Source: Rhodospirillales bacterium
GTDB taxonomy: Bacteria > Pseudomonadota > Alphaproteobacteria > Acetobacterales > Acetobacteraceae
Length of the DNA stretch: 64,000 bases
Assembly: GCA_025352665.1 (NCBI GenBank)
Contig: JANXSM010000035.1
Coordinates: 80,826-144,825 of the forward strand
Reading direction: 5' to 3'
Below, one piece after another: positions 24,548-36,986 of the stretch. Below the pieces are notes generated by a model. That model worked only from the letters and a program-made list of their open reading frames with translations, was not told the DNA's origin and ran no database searches. Both the position numbers and the translations under genes were made by a program. Numbering within the stretch: position 1 is the first letter of the stretch; every line of letters starts with the position of its first letter.

Positions 24548-25207
24548 ATGCCCCGCTTCGAACGCGACGACGGCCCCGTCGCCAGCCCAAGGGAGCGCCT
24601 CGTGGATGATGTCGATCTGGCTCTCGTGCTGCTGTTCGATGCGTCGGCCAGCGTGACCTTCGAAAGCTTTGGGCTGATCGCCGACGGCACGGCAGCGGCC
24701 CTACGCGATCCGGACGTGTCGGCCGGTCTGTTGGGCGGGCCCCGTGGAGCGAGTTTGATGGCACTGATGCTGTTCTCGGCCGAGCCGGGCCAGGAGCTGA
24801 TGGTGGAATGGACCCGCATCGCGACACCCGCGGCTTTGGAGGCATTCGCCGAACTCGTGCAGAACGTGGCACGGGCAGTGCCTGCGGGCACCACGGCGAT
24901 CGGTGCTGCGCTGATCGCCTGCGAGACGCTGCTGCATCTGGCGCCGGCGAAGGCCACCCGCCAGGTGGTCGACATCGCCGGCGACGGTCGCAACAACGCG
25001 GGGCCGGAAAGTGGCCCAGTGCGCGACCGGCTGGTGGATGCCGGCGTGGTCATCAACGGGCTTTGCATTCTGCACGAAGAGCCGGATCTGGTGGAAAGCT
25101 ACAGACGCGAGGTGATCGGCGGTCTCGGCTCGTTTGCGCTGCAATGCGCCGATTACACTGGCTTCGCTGTCGCCATGCGTCAAAAACTGCGCCAGGAGAT
25201 CGCCTGA
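24548..25207 (+). CDS. DUF1194 (von Willebrand A-like) protein
   Basis: This 219-residue protein has a VWA-like fold with a MIDAS-type LLFDASASV (DxSxS, residues 28-36), then PAGTTAIGAALIACETLL (the MIDAS Thr) and IAGDGRNNAG (the later Asp). This order is that of DUF1194. Many family members have a signal peptide; here none is visible before VDLALVLL. An upstream start is possible because the frame is open, but no clear signal was found. It converges with the DUF6311 gene, with the stops one base apart. Confidence 0.85.
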   Translation: MPRFERDDGPVASPRERLVDDVDLALVLLFDASASVTFESFGLIADGTAAALRDPDVSAGLLGGPRGASLMALMLFSAEPGQELMVEWTRIATPAALEAFAELVQNVARAVPAGTTAIGAALIACETLLHLAPAKATRQVVDIAGDGRNNAGPESGPVRDRLVDAGVVINGLCILHEEPDLVESYRREVIGGLGSFALQCADYTGFAVAMRQKLRQEIA

Positions 25208-27259
25208 TCAGCGCAGCAGCGCGACGCCGCCGAGCTTCAGGCTTGCCCGCGAGACCGGCGCCGTAAGCCCCCGCCGCGCCGGATCGACGGGACGGACGAC
25301 ATCCAGTGCCAGCCAGGCGACGCCATTGACCAGGGCTGACGCGGGTAGCGGGACCGTGACGCTGGTAGCGGTGAGGTCTGGCAGGTCGATCATCGCGACC
25401 GGCTCGCCGTTCAGCGAGATCCAGAGGCGGCGCGGGTCGCCGGCGGCGAATGCAATTCCGGTCAGGTCGAGCCTGATGGCGTGATCGCCGGGTGCTGCAA
25501 GGCGCAGCCGCAAGGAGGTGCGGGGGCCTTCCGACCAGATCATCCCCTGCCCGTCCGTCTTCCAACCGAACCCCAGAAACGGCTGCGGGTCGGTTGATCC
25601 CAGTTGCAGCCGGGCGACGCTGTCGGGGCCGGGGAGCGGATATGGCTGCCCTGCGAGAGCGCCGGTCTGGTCGCTGCAGAACAGCACATCGCCTTGCTTG
25701 GCGCAGGTTGCGTTGCCAAATACGCCGAGTCCCAGGCCGGTCCAGGTTGCAGGATCGGTGAAGCTGCGCAGTTCGTGCGGATGCAGCGGGGATTCCAAGC
25801 CTTCCGAGAGAAATTTCTCGCAGTTGAACCATTTCGGCTGACGGCCGAGACCGACATCGCCCAGCGCCATGCCGGCGCGCACGCCCTTCAGCAATAGGGG
25901 AGAGCTGACCACGATGCCGTGCGGATCCGTGGCGCAGCCGGGCGCCGGGGCAACGCTGAGGACGTTCGCCCCGCCCGGCAATGCCGGCAAAGTGAGGATT
26001 TCGCTGTGACCTTCGAAGATGTTCCGCGCATCGCGCAAAAAGGGCGCGGTGTCGAGGACCTGGAGCACCAGGGCTATGGCCAGCACCGGCCAGGCGATGA
26101 TGGCCGGACGGCGCGCGGCGGAGGCGACGCCCACCAGCATCAACGCGGCCGCGACCGGCCAGATGGCGCGGCCGTTGGCGCGGAATACGCCAAAAATATC
26201 CTCCCACGGCTTCAGGCCGAGGTTCAGCACGAGTGTTTTGCCGACATAGACCTGGCTGCCGAGCGCCAGGACGAACAGGCCGATCATCACCACGAGCATG
26301 CCGCGATAGGGCGCCGATCGCCGCCAGGGCCGGGTCGTCAGCCACAGGGCCACCAGCAGCAGCACGCCGGCGCCAAGATAGGCGAAGCCTTCGTACTGGC
26401 CGCCGGTGCCATCCTGCATCGCAAGCTCCGGTCCGAACAGGCCGGAATGCACGGGCATCACCAGCGACAGCACGTTCATGGAGTATTTGGCAAAACCCTT
26501 GTCGCCACCGCCGAGTGCCCCGGAGGCGATGGTGAGCACCACCACCGGCAGTACGATCGCAAGCCCGGTTCGCCGCCACAGTCGCCAGTCTGGCCGGCGC
26601 GTGCGGATCAGGCCATGCATGGCGGGCGCTGCCAACATCGCAGCGCACAGCATGTAGATGTAGGGATGCGTCAGCACGGCTGTGAGCAGCACCAGAAATG
26701 CCATTACCCAGTCGCGATCGCGGCTGCGCTGCATCAGGCGCAGCCCCAGCCCAAAGGCCAGGATGAACAGGAAGTGGCCGAGCAGGTTCATGTGCATCAG
26801 CCGCGCCAGCAGCGCCGGCGACATCACGCCGAGTGCTGCCGCTACGAGGCAGGGGATCACGCGGTGTTCACCCAGGCCGTACATGGCATAGACGCAGGCT
26901 GGCGGCAGCAGGACCCAGCAGAAGGCGTACCAGACGCCCATCAGGTTGATCGGGTGGCTGCCGGTGATGCGAACGATCGCCTTGGCGACCAACGAGAACA
27001 GCGGATTGAGATCGCCCATCGAGGCGGCCGCACCATGTGGCCAGAACAGCTGGGTGGTCCAAAGCGGTGGCCACTGCCAGGCATCGTTCTGGAACGCCAA
27101 ATGCATCGAGAGTGATTGTGCGTTATCGCCCATCACCACGTCCCAGTACGGACCGAAACCGGCGATTGTTGCAAGCGGCATCAGCCAAAACAGAGCGGCG
27201 AACCCCAGCGCGAACGCCCCGAGCCAGGTCAGCCAATCCTTGGAATTCAGCACATGCCG
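25208..27259 (-). CDS. DUF6311 family polytopic membrane protein
   Basis: This protein of about 683 residues has some ten or more membrane segments in the first 430 residues (WLTWLGAFALGFAALFWLMP first) and a periplasmic C-terminal part of about 250 residues. I associate this with DUF6311, related to GT-C type glycosyltransferases; an Asp-rich early loop (VVMGDNAQSL) fits that class. The GTG at 27259 has aaggg 6 bp upstream. A start at ATG 27316 is open but overlaps the upstream gene by 16 bp and has no ribosome site. It probably acts in envelope glycan synthesis (inference). Confidence 0.75.
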   Translation of the reverse strand, partial: RHVLNSKDWLTWLGAFALGFAALFWLMPLATIAGFGPYWDVVMGDNAQSLSMHLAFQNDAWQWPPLWTTQLFWPHGAAASMGDLNPLFSLVAKAIVRITGSHPINLMGVWYAFCWVLLPPACVYAMYGLGEHRVIPCLVAAALGVMSPALLARLMHMNLLGHFLFILAFGLGLRLMQRSRDRDWVMAFLVLLTAVLTHPYIYMLCAAMLAAPAMHGLIRTRRPDWRLWRRTGLAIVLPVVVLTIASGALGGGDKGFAKYSMNVLSLVMPVHSGLFGPELAMQDGTGGQYEGFAYLGAGVLLLVALWLTTRPWRRSAPYRGMLVVMIGLFVLALGSQVYVGKTLVLNLGLKPWEDIFGVFRANGRAIWPVAAALMLVGVASAARRPAIIAWPVLAIALVLQVLDTAPFLRDARNIFEGHSEILTLPALPGGANVLSVAPAPGCATDPHGIVVSSPLLLKGVRAGMALGDVGLGRQPKWFNCEKFLSEGLESPLHPHELRSFTDPATWTGLGLGVFGNATCAKQGDVLFCSDQTGALAGQPYPLPGPDSVARLQLGSTDPQPFLGFGWKTDGQGMIWSEGPRTSLRLRLAAPGDHAIRLDLTGIAFAAGDPRRLWISLNGEPVAMIDLPDLTATSVTVPLPASALVNGVAWLALDVVRPVDPARRGLTAPVSRASLKLGGVALLR

Positions 27260-27300
27260 CCCTTCGTGTTTCGCCGAAGACCCGGCACGCCAGACGCGTA

Positions 27301-27870
27301 TCAGACCTGAAGCCATTCCGGAATGACCAGACCGAGGCGAGCCGGCACGTCCCAGATCTCGCGCGCCTCACGCACCGGCCGGAAGCCTGCCTTGAGATAG
27401 GCGGGCAAGGCGCGGGGATGGTCGGCGGTGCAGGTGTTCACCGTCATCGCCTTGGCGCCCATGGCAAAGCCTGCGTCGATGGCATGACGCAGGAAGGCAA
27501 AGCCAAATCCGGAGCCGACGGTATGTGGCATCAGGCCGAAATAGCTGAGGTTCACCGCCGGCCAATGCGACGTGTCGAGTTCGTAGAAGCCGCCCTCGAC
27601 ACCATTGACCGACAACACATGGATCGACACCGCGGGATGGCGCAGTAGCATGCCGAGTTCCTTGTCGCTCAACAGCCGCCGCAGCCACCAGACGTAAGGG
27701 CCGCCGACGGTGTCGTACAGCCTGCGATACTGCGCGACCGAGCACCAGGGCAGGCGCTCGACCGCAACGCCTTCCGGCAGGGCGGGGCCGCGTTCGCCCG
27801 GTGCCTGGTCCATGCGCAGGAATGTGACCGTGACACCGACTGCGATGGTTCGCTCCAACGTGGGGCTCAC
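27301..27870 (-). CDS. GNAT-like N-acetyltransferase family protein
   Basis: This 189-residue protein has a GNAT-like pattern in its second half: YFGLMPHTVGSGFGFAFLRH (the acetyl-CoA loop region), then VNTCTADHPRALPAYLKAGF, the typical late motif of acetyltransferases. The usual Q/RxxGxG/A loop is modified to HTVGSGFG. It begins with GTG 6 bp after the rpoD stop, so it is likely read through from the rpoD transcript. The substrate is unknown. Confidence 0.8.
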   Translation of the reverse strand: MSPTLERTIAVGVTVTFLRMDQAPGERGPALPEGVAVERLPWCSVAQYRRLYDTVGGPYVWWLRRLLSDKELGMLLRHPAVSIHVLSVNGVEGGFYELDTSHWPAVNLSYFGLMPHTVGSGFGFAFLRHAIDAGFAMGAKAMTVNTCTADHPRALPAYLKAGFRPVREAREIWDVPARLGLVIPEWLQV

Positions 27871-27876
27871 AGCTGC

Positions 27877-29835
<1,959 letters not shown>

Positions 29836-29900
29836 TCAGCGGGCTCCGGAAATCTGGGTCATCGTGTCTTGGTCAGCGAAAATCTTAGGCATGGTCAAAA

Positions 29901-31736
29901 CTAAGCATGGTCCTCTGGGCCGTTGTCGTCCCACCCGGTGCGGCCGCGACGCAGAGCGTCACGCGCAGCGCACAGCGCGATCAGCCGGCGCTGGGCCATT
30001 TCGTCAGGCATTGTCTCGAAGGCGCGGCTGGCATTTGCGACTTCATCCTCCAGGCGGTCGGGGTTCATGAGCCCGAAAAAATGCCACCATCCCGACTCGG
30101 CCTCCGCGGGCATCGCATCCGCAGATGCGCAAGCCGGGAGCGGTGTCGGAACCGCCGAAAGGGCCTGTGCGGCTTGCGCCGCCAAACCGGTTTGCGTGAG
30201 GTGGGTGATCAGCGCCTCGGTGTCAAGCGTCGAGCCTGCAGCTCCCCATTGCAAGATAGAATCTCGTAGCTTTTGGTGATCGGGCGAAAGCTCCAGAAGT
30301 CCGAAGGCTTCTTCCACGTCGTGCAGCAGATATGGGTGGCGGAGTAGAATGGCGAGGAGCATGCGCGCGCGCTCGACGGAAGCTGTGTGTGCCCCCGGGG
30401 TGGGGCGGTGGAAGGCTGGCGGTGGCTTGACCGAACGGAACCCGGAGCGGCCGCCGAACGCACTCGGATTGCGCGCGGGCTGCGGGCGGCTTTCCTTGAA
30501 CTGCAGCAAAAACGCCTGAAACATCTCTGAGGAAAGCGACCTGTCAGGTATTAGGTCCGCAGCCGCTTTCAGCTTCGTTCTCAGGGAGGCCCGCTGTTCT
30601 GGAGACGGCCCCACGCCCTCAGCTATCATGCTGAACAGAGCGGTCGATATGGGACGAGCCTCACCCAGGACCTGCTGAAACGCTCTCGAACCCGAACGCC
30701 GCACGAGAGTGTCGGGGTCCTCGTTGGCCGGCAAAGCGACGAGTCTCAGGCTTTGTTCCGCAGTCAGCTTGGGTAGCGCCAGCTCCACAGCTTTGAGAGC
30801 CGCGCGGGCGCCAGCAGCGTCTCCGTCGAAACAAAGAATGGGAACGGGCGACAGTCGCCAAAGCTCATCGAGTTGTTCTTCGGTCAGCGCCGTGCCGAGC
30901 GGGGCGACGGCACCGCCGAAACCTGCCTGGTGCAGGGCGATCACATCCATGTAGCCCTCCACGACCACGACATCGCAGCCGTTGCGGGTATTTTCCCGCG
31001 CAAGATCGAGGGCGAACAGGGTGCGGCGTTTGGAGAACAGCGCGGTTTCAGGACCGTTCACGTATTTCGGCTGGCCGTCGCCGAGGATGCGGCCGCCGAA
31101 GCTGATGACGCGGCCACGCCGGTCGCGGATCGGGAACATGACGCGGTTGAAGAACAGATCGTAGGGCGGGCGCCCATCGTCGCTCTCCCGCAGCAGCCCG
31201 GCTTCGACCAGCAGCCCCGTGTCGATCTCCTGGCTGGCGAGGCCGCTTGCGAGCTGGCCGCGGACCGGGCCGGTCCAACCGAGGCCGAATTTCTCGATCG
31301 TGGCATCGGTCAGGCCACGATCCCTGAGATAGGCGAGTGCTAAGGCGCCGTCCTGGGTGAACAGGCGGCGCTGGTAGAGCTGGGCGGCGGCTGCGAGCAC
31401 GCCGTGCAGGTCGACCCGGCGGCGCTCCTCCTCGACAGCTGCGAGACTCGGGCGGGGCATTTCGAGCCCCGCCTCGCCGGCCAGCATCTCCACCGCGTCC
31501 ATGAACCCGAGGCCCTGCGACTGCATGACGAAGCCGACGGCATCGCCGTGTGCGCCGCAGCCGAAGCAGTGGAAGCCGTCCTCGTAAACATAAAAGGACG
31601 GCGACTTCTCGTTGTGAAACGGGCAGCAGCCTTTCGACTGGCGGCCGGAGCGGGCGAGCTTGACCCGCCGGCCGATCACCGCAGCCAGTGGGGTGCGGGC
31701 GCGCAGTTCGTCGAGGAAGCCGTCCGGGAGCCTCAT
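29901..31736 (-). CDS. dnaG: DNA primase
   Basis: This 611-residue enzyme makes RNA primers at the replication fork. It has the N-terminal CHC2 zinc ribbon (Cys38, His41, Cys57, Cys60 in CCPFHNEKS and FHCFGCG), the primase core, and a TOPRIM domain (VVVEGYMDVIALHQAG and CFDGDAAG). The C-terminal part after about 430 would contact the helicase DnaB. It lies 2 bp after the yqeY stop and is co-transcribed with it and rpoD. Confidence 0.98.
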   Translation of the reverse strand: MRLPDGFLDELRARTPLAAVIGRRVKLARSGRQSKGCCPFHNEKSPSFYVYEDGFHCFGCGAHGDAVGFVMQSQGLGFMDAVEMLAGEAGLEMPRPSLAAVEEERRRVDLHGVLAAAAQLYQRRLFTQDGALALAYLRDRGLTDATIEKFGLGWTGPVRGQLASGLASQEIDTGLLVEAGLLRESDDGRPPYDLFFNRVMFPIRDRRGRVISFGGRILGDGQPKYVNGPETALFSKRRTLFALDLARENTRNGCDVVVVEGYMDVIALHQAGFGGAVAPLGTALTEEQLDELWRLSPVPILCFDGDAAGARAALKAVELALPKLTAEQSLRLVALPANEDPDTLVRRSGSRAFQQVLGEARPISTALFSMIAEGVGPSPEQRASLRTKLKAAADLIPDRSLSSEMFQAFLLQFKESRPQPARNPSAFGGRSGFRSVKPPPAFHRPTPGAHTASVERARMLLAILLRHPYLLHDVEEAFGLLELSPDHQKLRDSILQWGAAGSTLDTEALITHLTQTGLAAQAAQALSAVPTPLPACASADAMPAEAESGWWHFFGLMNPDRLEDEVANASRAFETMPDEMAQRRLIALCAARDALRRGRTGWDDNGPEDHA

Positions 31737-31737
31737 G

Positions 31738-32193
31738 TCAGCTGAGCTTGGCCTTCACCAGCGGGTTGACCTTAGCCATGTCGAGACTGGCCGCGTGTTT
31801 CGCCTTCAGGACGGCCATGACCTTGCCCATGTCCTTCATGGTGGCGGCGCCAGTTTCGGCGATCGCATCGGTGACGGCTGCTTCGGTTGCGGCATCGTCC
31901 ATCTGCGCGGGCAGGAATTCCTCGACGACGGCGATTTCGGCCAGTTCCTTGTCGGCGAGGTCCTGCCGCTTGCCCTGCACGAAGAGCTCCACGCTTTCGC
32001 GGCGGGTCTTCACCATGGTCTTGAGCATGGCGATGATCTCGTCGTCCGGCACCGCCGTGACGCCCTTGGGCCGGGCGGCGATGTCGAAATCCTTCAGCTT
32101 GGCGGTGATCATCCGAATCGCTGCGACGCGGGCCGCTTGCTTGGCCAGCATGGCGGTCTTGAGTTCGGCAGTGAAACGCTCGCGCAATGTCAT
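31738..32193 (-). CDS. yqeY: GatB/YqeY domain protein
   Basis: This 151-residue protein matches the YqeY family: LRERFTAELKTAMLAKQAAR at the start, AIRMITAKLKDFDIAAR, and MKDMGKVMAVLKAKH near the end. YqeY resembles the tail domain of the GatB amidotransferase subunit; its exact function is uncertain. The ATG at 32193 has GGGAG 6 bp upstream. It is the first gene of the yqeY-dnaG-rpoD unit. Its promoter region holds the dyad at 32214-32228. Confidence 0.92.
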   Translation of the reverse strand: MTLRERFTAELKTAMLAKQAARVAAIRMITAKLKDFDIAARPKGVTAVPDDEIIAMLKTMVKTRRESVELFVQGKRQDLADKELAEIAVVEEFLPAQMDDAATEAAVTDAIAETGAATMKDMGKVMAVLKAKHAASLDMAKVNPLVKAKLS

Positions 32194-32213
32194 GTCAGTC
32201 TCCCAGGGCCTCC

Positions 32214-32274
32214 GGGAAGATAATTCCCATTCGCCGCTTCTTTTGTTGTGTTGGGAAAATAATTCCCATATTCT
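32214..32274. promoter_or_regulatory. Twin operators and carA promoter in the yqeY/carA divergent region
   Basis: Two palindromes GGGAA-N5-TTCCC lie at 32214-32228 and 32253-32267, with centres 39 bp apart. Both read GGGAATTATNTTCCC on the minus strand. The second sits exactly between a -35-like TTGTGT (32246-32251) and a -10-like TATTCT (32269-32274), a 17-bp spacer, so a bound protein would block the polymerase. The first lies 21 bp from the yqeY start codon. Confidence 0.65.
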
Positions 32275-32295
32275 TTGTCCAAGAGGGGCAGATAT

Positions 32296-33648
32296 ATGAC
32301 AACCGTCGAGAGCATCATAGATCGTATGGGCGGCGCCGAGGTGACGGCCCGTTTGCTGGGCGTTGGCACCGAGGCGCTGCGCAAGTGGCGACAGGCGCGC
32401 GCGATCCCGCCCCGACATTACGCCGCCGTGCTGGCGGCGACCGGCCTTACCCTGCCCGATCTTCCCGGCTTTCAACAAACGAGCGCTGCCATGCAAGATC
32501 CTGATGCCGCCCCCGTGGGTGCGACCGCCGTTCTCGTGCTCGCCGACGGCAGCCTGTTCTGGGGCCGCGGCTTTGGCGCCTTCAGCACGGCCGCCGTCGG
32601 TGAGGTGTGCTTCAGCACGGGGATGACGGGCTATGAGGAGACGCTGACCGATCCTTCGTTCGCAGGCCAGATCATCACCTTTACCTTTCCCCATATCGGC
32701 AATGTCGGCACCAACTTCGAAGATCTCGAGGCGGCGCAGATCGCGGCATCCGGCCTGGTGGTGAAGCAGGATGTGACCGAGCCGAGCAATTGGCGCAGTA
32801 CCCAGAGCCTGCAGAAATGGCTGGTGAGCCAGGGCATTCCGGGGATTTCCGGGGTCGACACCCGCGCGCTGACTTTGCGCATCCGCGACGGGGGGGCGCC
32901 CACCGGGGTGCTGTGCTACCCGGACGGTAGCCGCTTCGACATCCCAGCACTGCTGGCGCAGGCCAAGGCGTGGCCGGGCCTGGAAGGCATGGATCTGGCA
33001 AAGCGGGTCAGCTGCACGCAGAGCTACCAATGGGATGAGACCACCTGGTCATGGCCCGGCGGCACCGGCCGGCAGACCGCGCCCAAATTCCGGGTGGTCG
33101 CGGTCGATTACGGCGCCAAACGCAACATCCTGCGCTCGCTGGCCTCGGCCGGCTGCGCCGTGACGGTGGTGCCGGCGACGGCCACGGCCGAGGAGATCCT
33201 GTCCCATCGCCCCGATGGCGTGTTTCTGTCCAACGGCCCAGGCGATCCGGCGGCCACGGGCGTTTATGCCGTGCCCGCGATCCAGGGCGTGATGGCGGCG
33301 GGCAAGCCGATCTTTGGCATCTGCCTCGGCCACCAGCTGCTCGGCATCGCGCTGGGCGGCCGCACCTTCAAGCTGGCGCGCGGGCATCGCGGCGCCAACC
33401 AGCCGGTGCAGGAGCTGGCCACGGGGAAGGTCGAAATCACCAGCCAGAACCACGGCTTCGCGGTCGACGACGCATCCTTGCCAGAAGGCGTGGTGGTCAC
33501 CCATGTCAGCCTGTTCGACGGTAGCAACGAGGGCCTGGCCTGCGCCGAGAAACGCTGCTTTTCCGTGCAATACCACCCCGAGGCGAGCCCGGGCCCGGCC
33601 GACAGCCAGCATCTGTTCCAGCGCTTTGTCGCCACCATGGCAGCCTGA
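32296..33648 (+). CDS. carA: Carbamoyl-phosphate synthase small subunit with extra N-terminal HTH
   Basis: This 450-residue glutaminase subunit supplies ammonia to CarB for carbamoyl phosphate (arginine and pyrimidines). The class I glutamine amidotransferase domain has the nucleophile in [15 protein letters not shown], and the His/Glu pair in YHPEASPGP. Residues 1-65 are an added helix-turn-helix-like domain ([40 protein letters not shown]), which I associate with the so-called carph-isopro domain; the normal CarA begins near residue 75. The ATG at 32296 has agagggg 7 bp upstream. Confidence 0.96.
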   Translation: MTTVESIIDRMGGAEVTARLLGVGTEALRKWRQARAIPPRHYAAVLAATGLTLPDLPGFQQTSAAMQDPDAAPVGATAVLVLADGSLFWGRGFGAFSTAAVGEVCFSTGMTGYEETLTDPSFAGQIITFTFPHIGNVGTNFEDLEAAQIAASGLVVKQDVTEPSNWRSTQSLQKWLVSQGIPGISGVDTRALTLRIRDGGAPTGVLCYPDGSRFDIPALLAQAKAWPGLEGMDLAKRVSCTQSYQWDETTWSWPGGTGRQTAPKFRVVAVDYGAKRNILRSLASAGCAVTVVPATATAEEILSHRPDGVFLSNGPGDPAATGVYAVPAIQGVMAAGKPIFGICLGHQLLGIALGGRTFKLARGHRGANQPVQELATGKVEITSQNHGFAVDDASLPEGVVVTHVSLFDGSNEGLACAEKRCFSVQYHPEASPGPADSQHLFQRFVATMAA

Positions 33649-33659
33649 GAGGACATTTT

Positions 33660-36600
33660 ATGCCCAAGCGCACCGACATCAAATCCATCCTCATCATCGG
33701 CGCCGGGCCGATCGTCATCGGCCAGGCCTGTGAGTTCGACTATTCCGGCGCCCAGGCCTGCAAGGCGCTGCGGGCGGAGGGCTATCGGATCATTCTGGTG
33801 AACTCCAATCCGGCGACGATCATGACCGATCCGGACCTGGCGGATGCCACCTATATCGAGCCGATCACGCCTGAAATCGTCGAGAAGATCATCGCCCGCG
33901 AGAAGCCCGATGCGCTGCTGCCGACGATGGGTGGGCAGACCGCGTTGAACACGGCGATGAAGCTGGAAGCTTCCGGCGCCCTCGCGCGGCACGGCGTCGA
34001 GCTGATCGGTGCCAAGGCCGATGTGATCGACCGTGCCGAGGACCGGTTGAAGTTTCGCGACGCCATGACCGAGATCGGCCTGGAAAGCCCGCGCTCGGCG
34101 ATCGCCCATAATCTGGAGGAGGCCCGCGCCGGCATGGCGCTGGTGGGGCTTCCCGCGGTGATCCGCCCCAGCTTCACGATGGGCGGCACCGGCGGCGGCA
34201 TCGCCTACAACCGCGAGGAATTCGAACACATCGTCGCCACCGGCCTGGAAGCCTCGCCGACCACCGAGGTGCTGGTCGAGGAGAGCGTGCTCGGCTGGAA
34301 GGAGTTCGAGATGGAGGTGGTGCGCGACAGCGCGGACAACTGCATCATCATCTGCGCCATCGAGAACGTCGATCCGATGGGCATTCATACCGGCGACAGC
34401 GTGACGGTGGCGCCGACGCTGACGCTAACCGACAAAGAATACCAGATCATGCGCGATGCCTCGATCGCGTGTCTGCGCAAGATCGGCGTCGACACCGGCG
34501 GGTCCAACGTGCAGTTCGCGGTCAACCCGGCCGATGGCCGCATGCTCGTCATCGAGATGAACCCACGGGTGTCGCGCAGCTCGGCGCTGGCGTCCAAGGC
34601 CACCGGTTTCCCGATCGCCAAGATCGCGGCGAAGCTTGCGGTGGGCTACACGCTGGATGAGCTCAAGAACAACATCACCATGACCACGCCGGCCAGCTTC
34701 GAGCCGACCATCGACTATGTGGTAGTCAAAATTCCACGCTTCACCTTCGAGAAATTTCCCGGCACACCTGCCCTGCTCGGCACCGCCATGAAGTCGGTCG
34801 GCGAAGCGATGGCAATCGGGCGCAGCTTTGCCGAAGCCCTGCAGAAGGGTCTGCGGAGCATGGAAACCGGGTTCTCCGGTCTCGACCCGGTCGAGCCTCC
34901 GGGGGATGGCACGCTCGATGCCTATCGCGCGGCGCTGAGCCAGCCGAAACCCGACCGCCTCCTGATGGCGGCCCAGGCGCTGCGGGCTGGATTGTCGGTG
35001 GAGGACATTCACGACACCAGCAAGTTCGACCCGTGGTTCATCCGCGAGCTGGAGCGCATCGTCCATGCGGAACGCGAGGTGACGGCGTCTGGTCTGCCGC
35101 GCGATGCCTATGGGCTGCGACGGCTGAAGGCTTTGGGATTCTCCGACAAGCGGCTGGCCGAGTTGGCCACGGTGAAGGAAACGGAGGTCACGGCGCTGCG
35201 GGCGACGCTTGGCGTGCAGCCGGTGTACAAGCGTATCGACACCTGCGCCGGCGAGTTCAACTCCGCAACACCCTATATGTATTCGACCTATGAAGGCGGC
35301 TTCGGCACGCCGTCGTGCGAGGCGGATCCGACCGACCGCGAGAAGATCATCATCCTCGGCGGCGGTCCGAACCGGATCGGCCAGGGTATCGAGTTCGACT
35401 ATTGCTGCGTGCACGCCGCCTACGCGCTGCGTGAGGCCGGTTTCGAGACCATCATGGTCAATTGCAACCCGGAGACCGTCAGCACCGATTACGACACATC
35501 GGACCGGCTGTATTTCGAGCCGCTGACTGAGGAGGACGTGATCGCGATCGTTCGCCGCGAGCAAACGAACGGCACGTTGAAGGGCTGCATCGTGCAGTAT
35601 GGCGGGCAAACCCCGCTGAAGCTGAGCCAGGCCCTGTCGAAGGCGGGGATCCCGATTCTGGGCACTTCGGCCGATGCGATTGATGTGGCCGAGGACCGCG
35701 AGCGCTTCCAGCATCTGCTGCACCGTCTCGGCCTGCGCCAGCCGGAGAACGGCATCGCGCGCTCTGCCGACGAGGCCGAGGCGATCACCGAGCGGATCGG
35801 CTATCCCGTGGTGATCCGCCCCAGCTACGTGCTCGGCGGGCGGGCCATGGAAATCGTCTACGATCATCGCGGTCTACACCGCTACATGCGCGAGGCCGTG
35901 CGCGTGTCCGGCGACAATCCCGTGCTGATCGACCGCTACCTCAACGATGCCATCGAGGTCGATGTCGACTGCATCAGCGATGGCGAGACCGTCTATGTTG
36001 CAGGAGTGATGGAGCATATCGAGGAGGCCGGCATTCATTCCGGCGACAGCGCCTGCGCCTTGCCGCCGTACACGCTGAGCCCGGCCACCGTCACCGAGCT
36101 CAAGGCCGAGACCGAGGCGATGGCCAAGGCGATCGGCGTGGTTGGGCTGATGAATGTGCAATATGCGATCAAAGGCAACGAAGTCTTTGTTCTTGAGGTA
36201 AATCCGCGCGCATCACGCACGGTTCCCTTCGTCGCCAAGGCGACCGGTGTGGCGATTGCCAAGATCGGTGCGCGGGTGATGGCGGGCGCCAAGCTCTCTG
36301 AATTCAGGCTCGACGACGACGCGGTGGCGCGGCACGTGGCGGTGAAGGAGGCGGTGTTTCCGTTCAACCGCTTCCCAGAGGTCGACACCATCCTGGGGCC
36401 TGAGATGAAGTCGACCGGCGAGGTCATGGGACTGGATGCGAGTTTCGAGCGCGCCTTCGCCAAGGCACAGCTGGGTGCGGGGGTGAAGCTGCCGCTGTCA
36501 GGCCGGGTGTTCCTGTCGGTGCGCGATGCCGACAAGCAGGCCTGCGTGGGCGTGGCGCGGCGCCTGGTGGAAATGGGCTTTTCGATCACCGCCACACGCG

Positions 36601-36902
36601 GCACCGCGGCCCGGCTGCGCGAAGCCGGCATGGAGGTGACGGTGGTGAACAAGGTGCTGGAAGGCCGGCCGCATTGTGTGGATGCGATCCGGTCCGGCGA
36701 TATCCAGTTGGTGATCAACACCGCCTCCGGGGCGCAATCGGTGACGGACAGTTTCGATATCCGCCGCTCGGCCCTCACCCATGGCCTGCCGCATTACACC
36801 ACCATCGCCGGCGCGCGGGCGGCAGCGCACGCGGTGGCAGCCCTGAAATCAGGCACCCTTGAAGTTGCCCCTCTGCAGTCGTATTTTCGTGGTTCGTTCT
36901 GA
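33660..36902 (+). CDS. carB: Carbamoyl-phosphate synthase large subunit
   Basis: This 1080-residue protein has two duplicated ATP-grasp halves: the first opens with [20 protein letters not shown], and the second with [20 protein letters not shown] near 560. The last 140 residues form the MGS-like allosteric domain, where effectors such as UMP or ornithine bind in relatives. It starts 11 bp after carA with an agagga ribosome site, so the two subunits are co-expressed. The length is normal for the family. Confidence 0.98.
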   Translation: MPKRTDIKSILIIGAGPIVIGQACEFDYSGAQACKALRAEGYRIILVNSNPATIMTDPDLADATYIEPITPEIVEKIIAREKPDALLPTMGGQTALNTAMKLEASGALARHGVELIGAKADVIDRAEDRLKFRDAMTEIGLESPRSAIAHNLEEARAGMALVGLPAVIRPSFTMGGTGGGIAYNREEFEHIVATGLEASPTTEVLVEESVLGWKEFEMEVVRDSADNCIIICAIENVDPMGIHTGDSVTVAPTLTLTDKEYQIMRDASIACLRKIGVDTGGSNVQFAVNPADGRMLVIEMNPRVSRSSALASKATGFPIAKIAAKLAVGYTLDELKNNITMTTPASFEPTIDYVVVKIPRFTFEKFPGTPALLGTAMKSVGEAMAIGRSFAEALQKGLRSMETGFSGLDPVEPPGDGTLDAYRAALSQPKPDRLLMAAQALRAGLSVEDIHDTSKFDPWFIRELERIVHAEREVTASGLPRDAYGLRRLKALGFSDKRLAELATVKETEVTALRATLGVQPVYKRIDTCAGEFNSATPYMYSTYEGGFGTPSCEADPTDREKIIILGGGPNRIGQGIEFDYCCVHAAYALREAGFETIMVNCNPETVSTDYDTSDRLYFEPLTEEDVIAIVRREQTNGTLKGCIVQYGGQTPLKLSQALSKAGIPILGTSADAIDVAEDRERFQHLLHRLGLRQPENGIARSADEAEAITERIGYPVVIRPSYVLGGRAMEIVYDHRGLHRYMREAVRVSGDNPVLIDRYLNDAIEVDVDCISDGETVYVAGVMEHIEEAGIHSGDSACALPPYTLSPATVTELKAETEAMAKAIGVVGLMNVQYAIKGNEVFVLEVNPRASRTVPFVAKATGVAIAKIGARVMAGAKLSEFRLDDDAVARHVAVKEAVFPFNRFPEVDTILGPEMKSTGEVMGLDASFERAFAKAQLGAGVKLPLSGRVFLSVRDADKQACVGVARRLVEMGFSITATRGTAARLREAGMEVTVVNKVLEGRPHCVDAIRSGDIQLVINTASGAQSVTDSFDIRRSALTHGLPHYTTIAGARAAAHAVAALKSGTLEVAPLQSYFRGSF

Positions 36903-36986
36903 TCCCCGTCGCGGCTGGGAGTCCCCTCGGGGAGTTCCTTGCCGCGGCGCTCTTGTTTCAACCCGAACCCCCGCCGAGGTCTCGAC

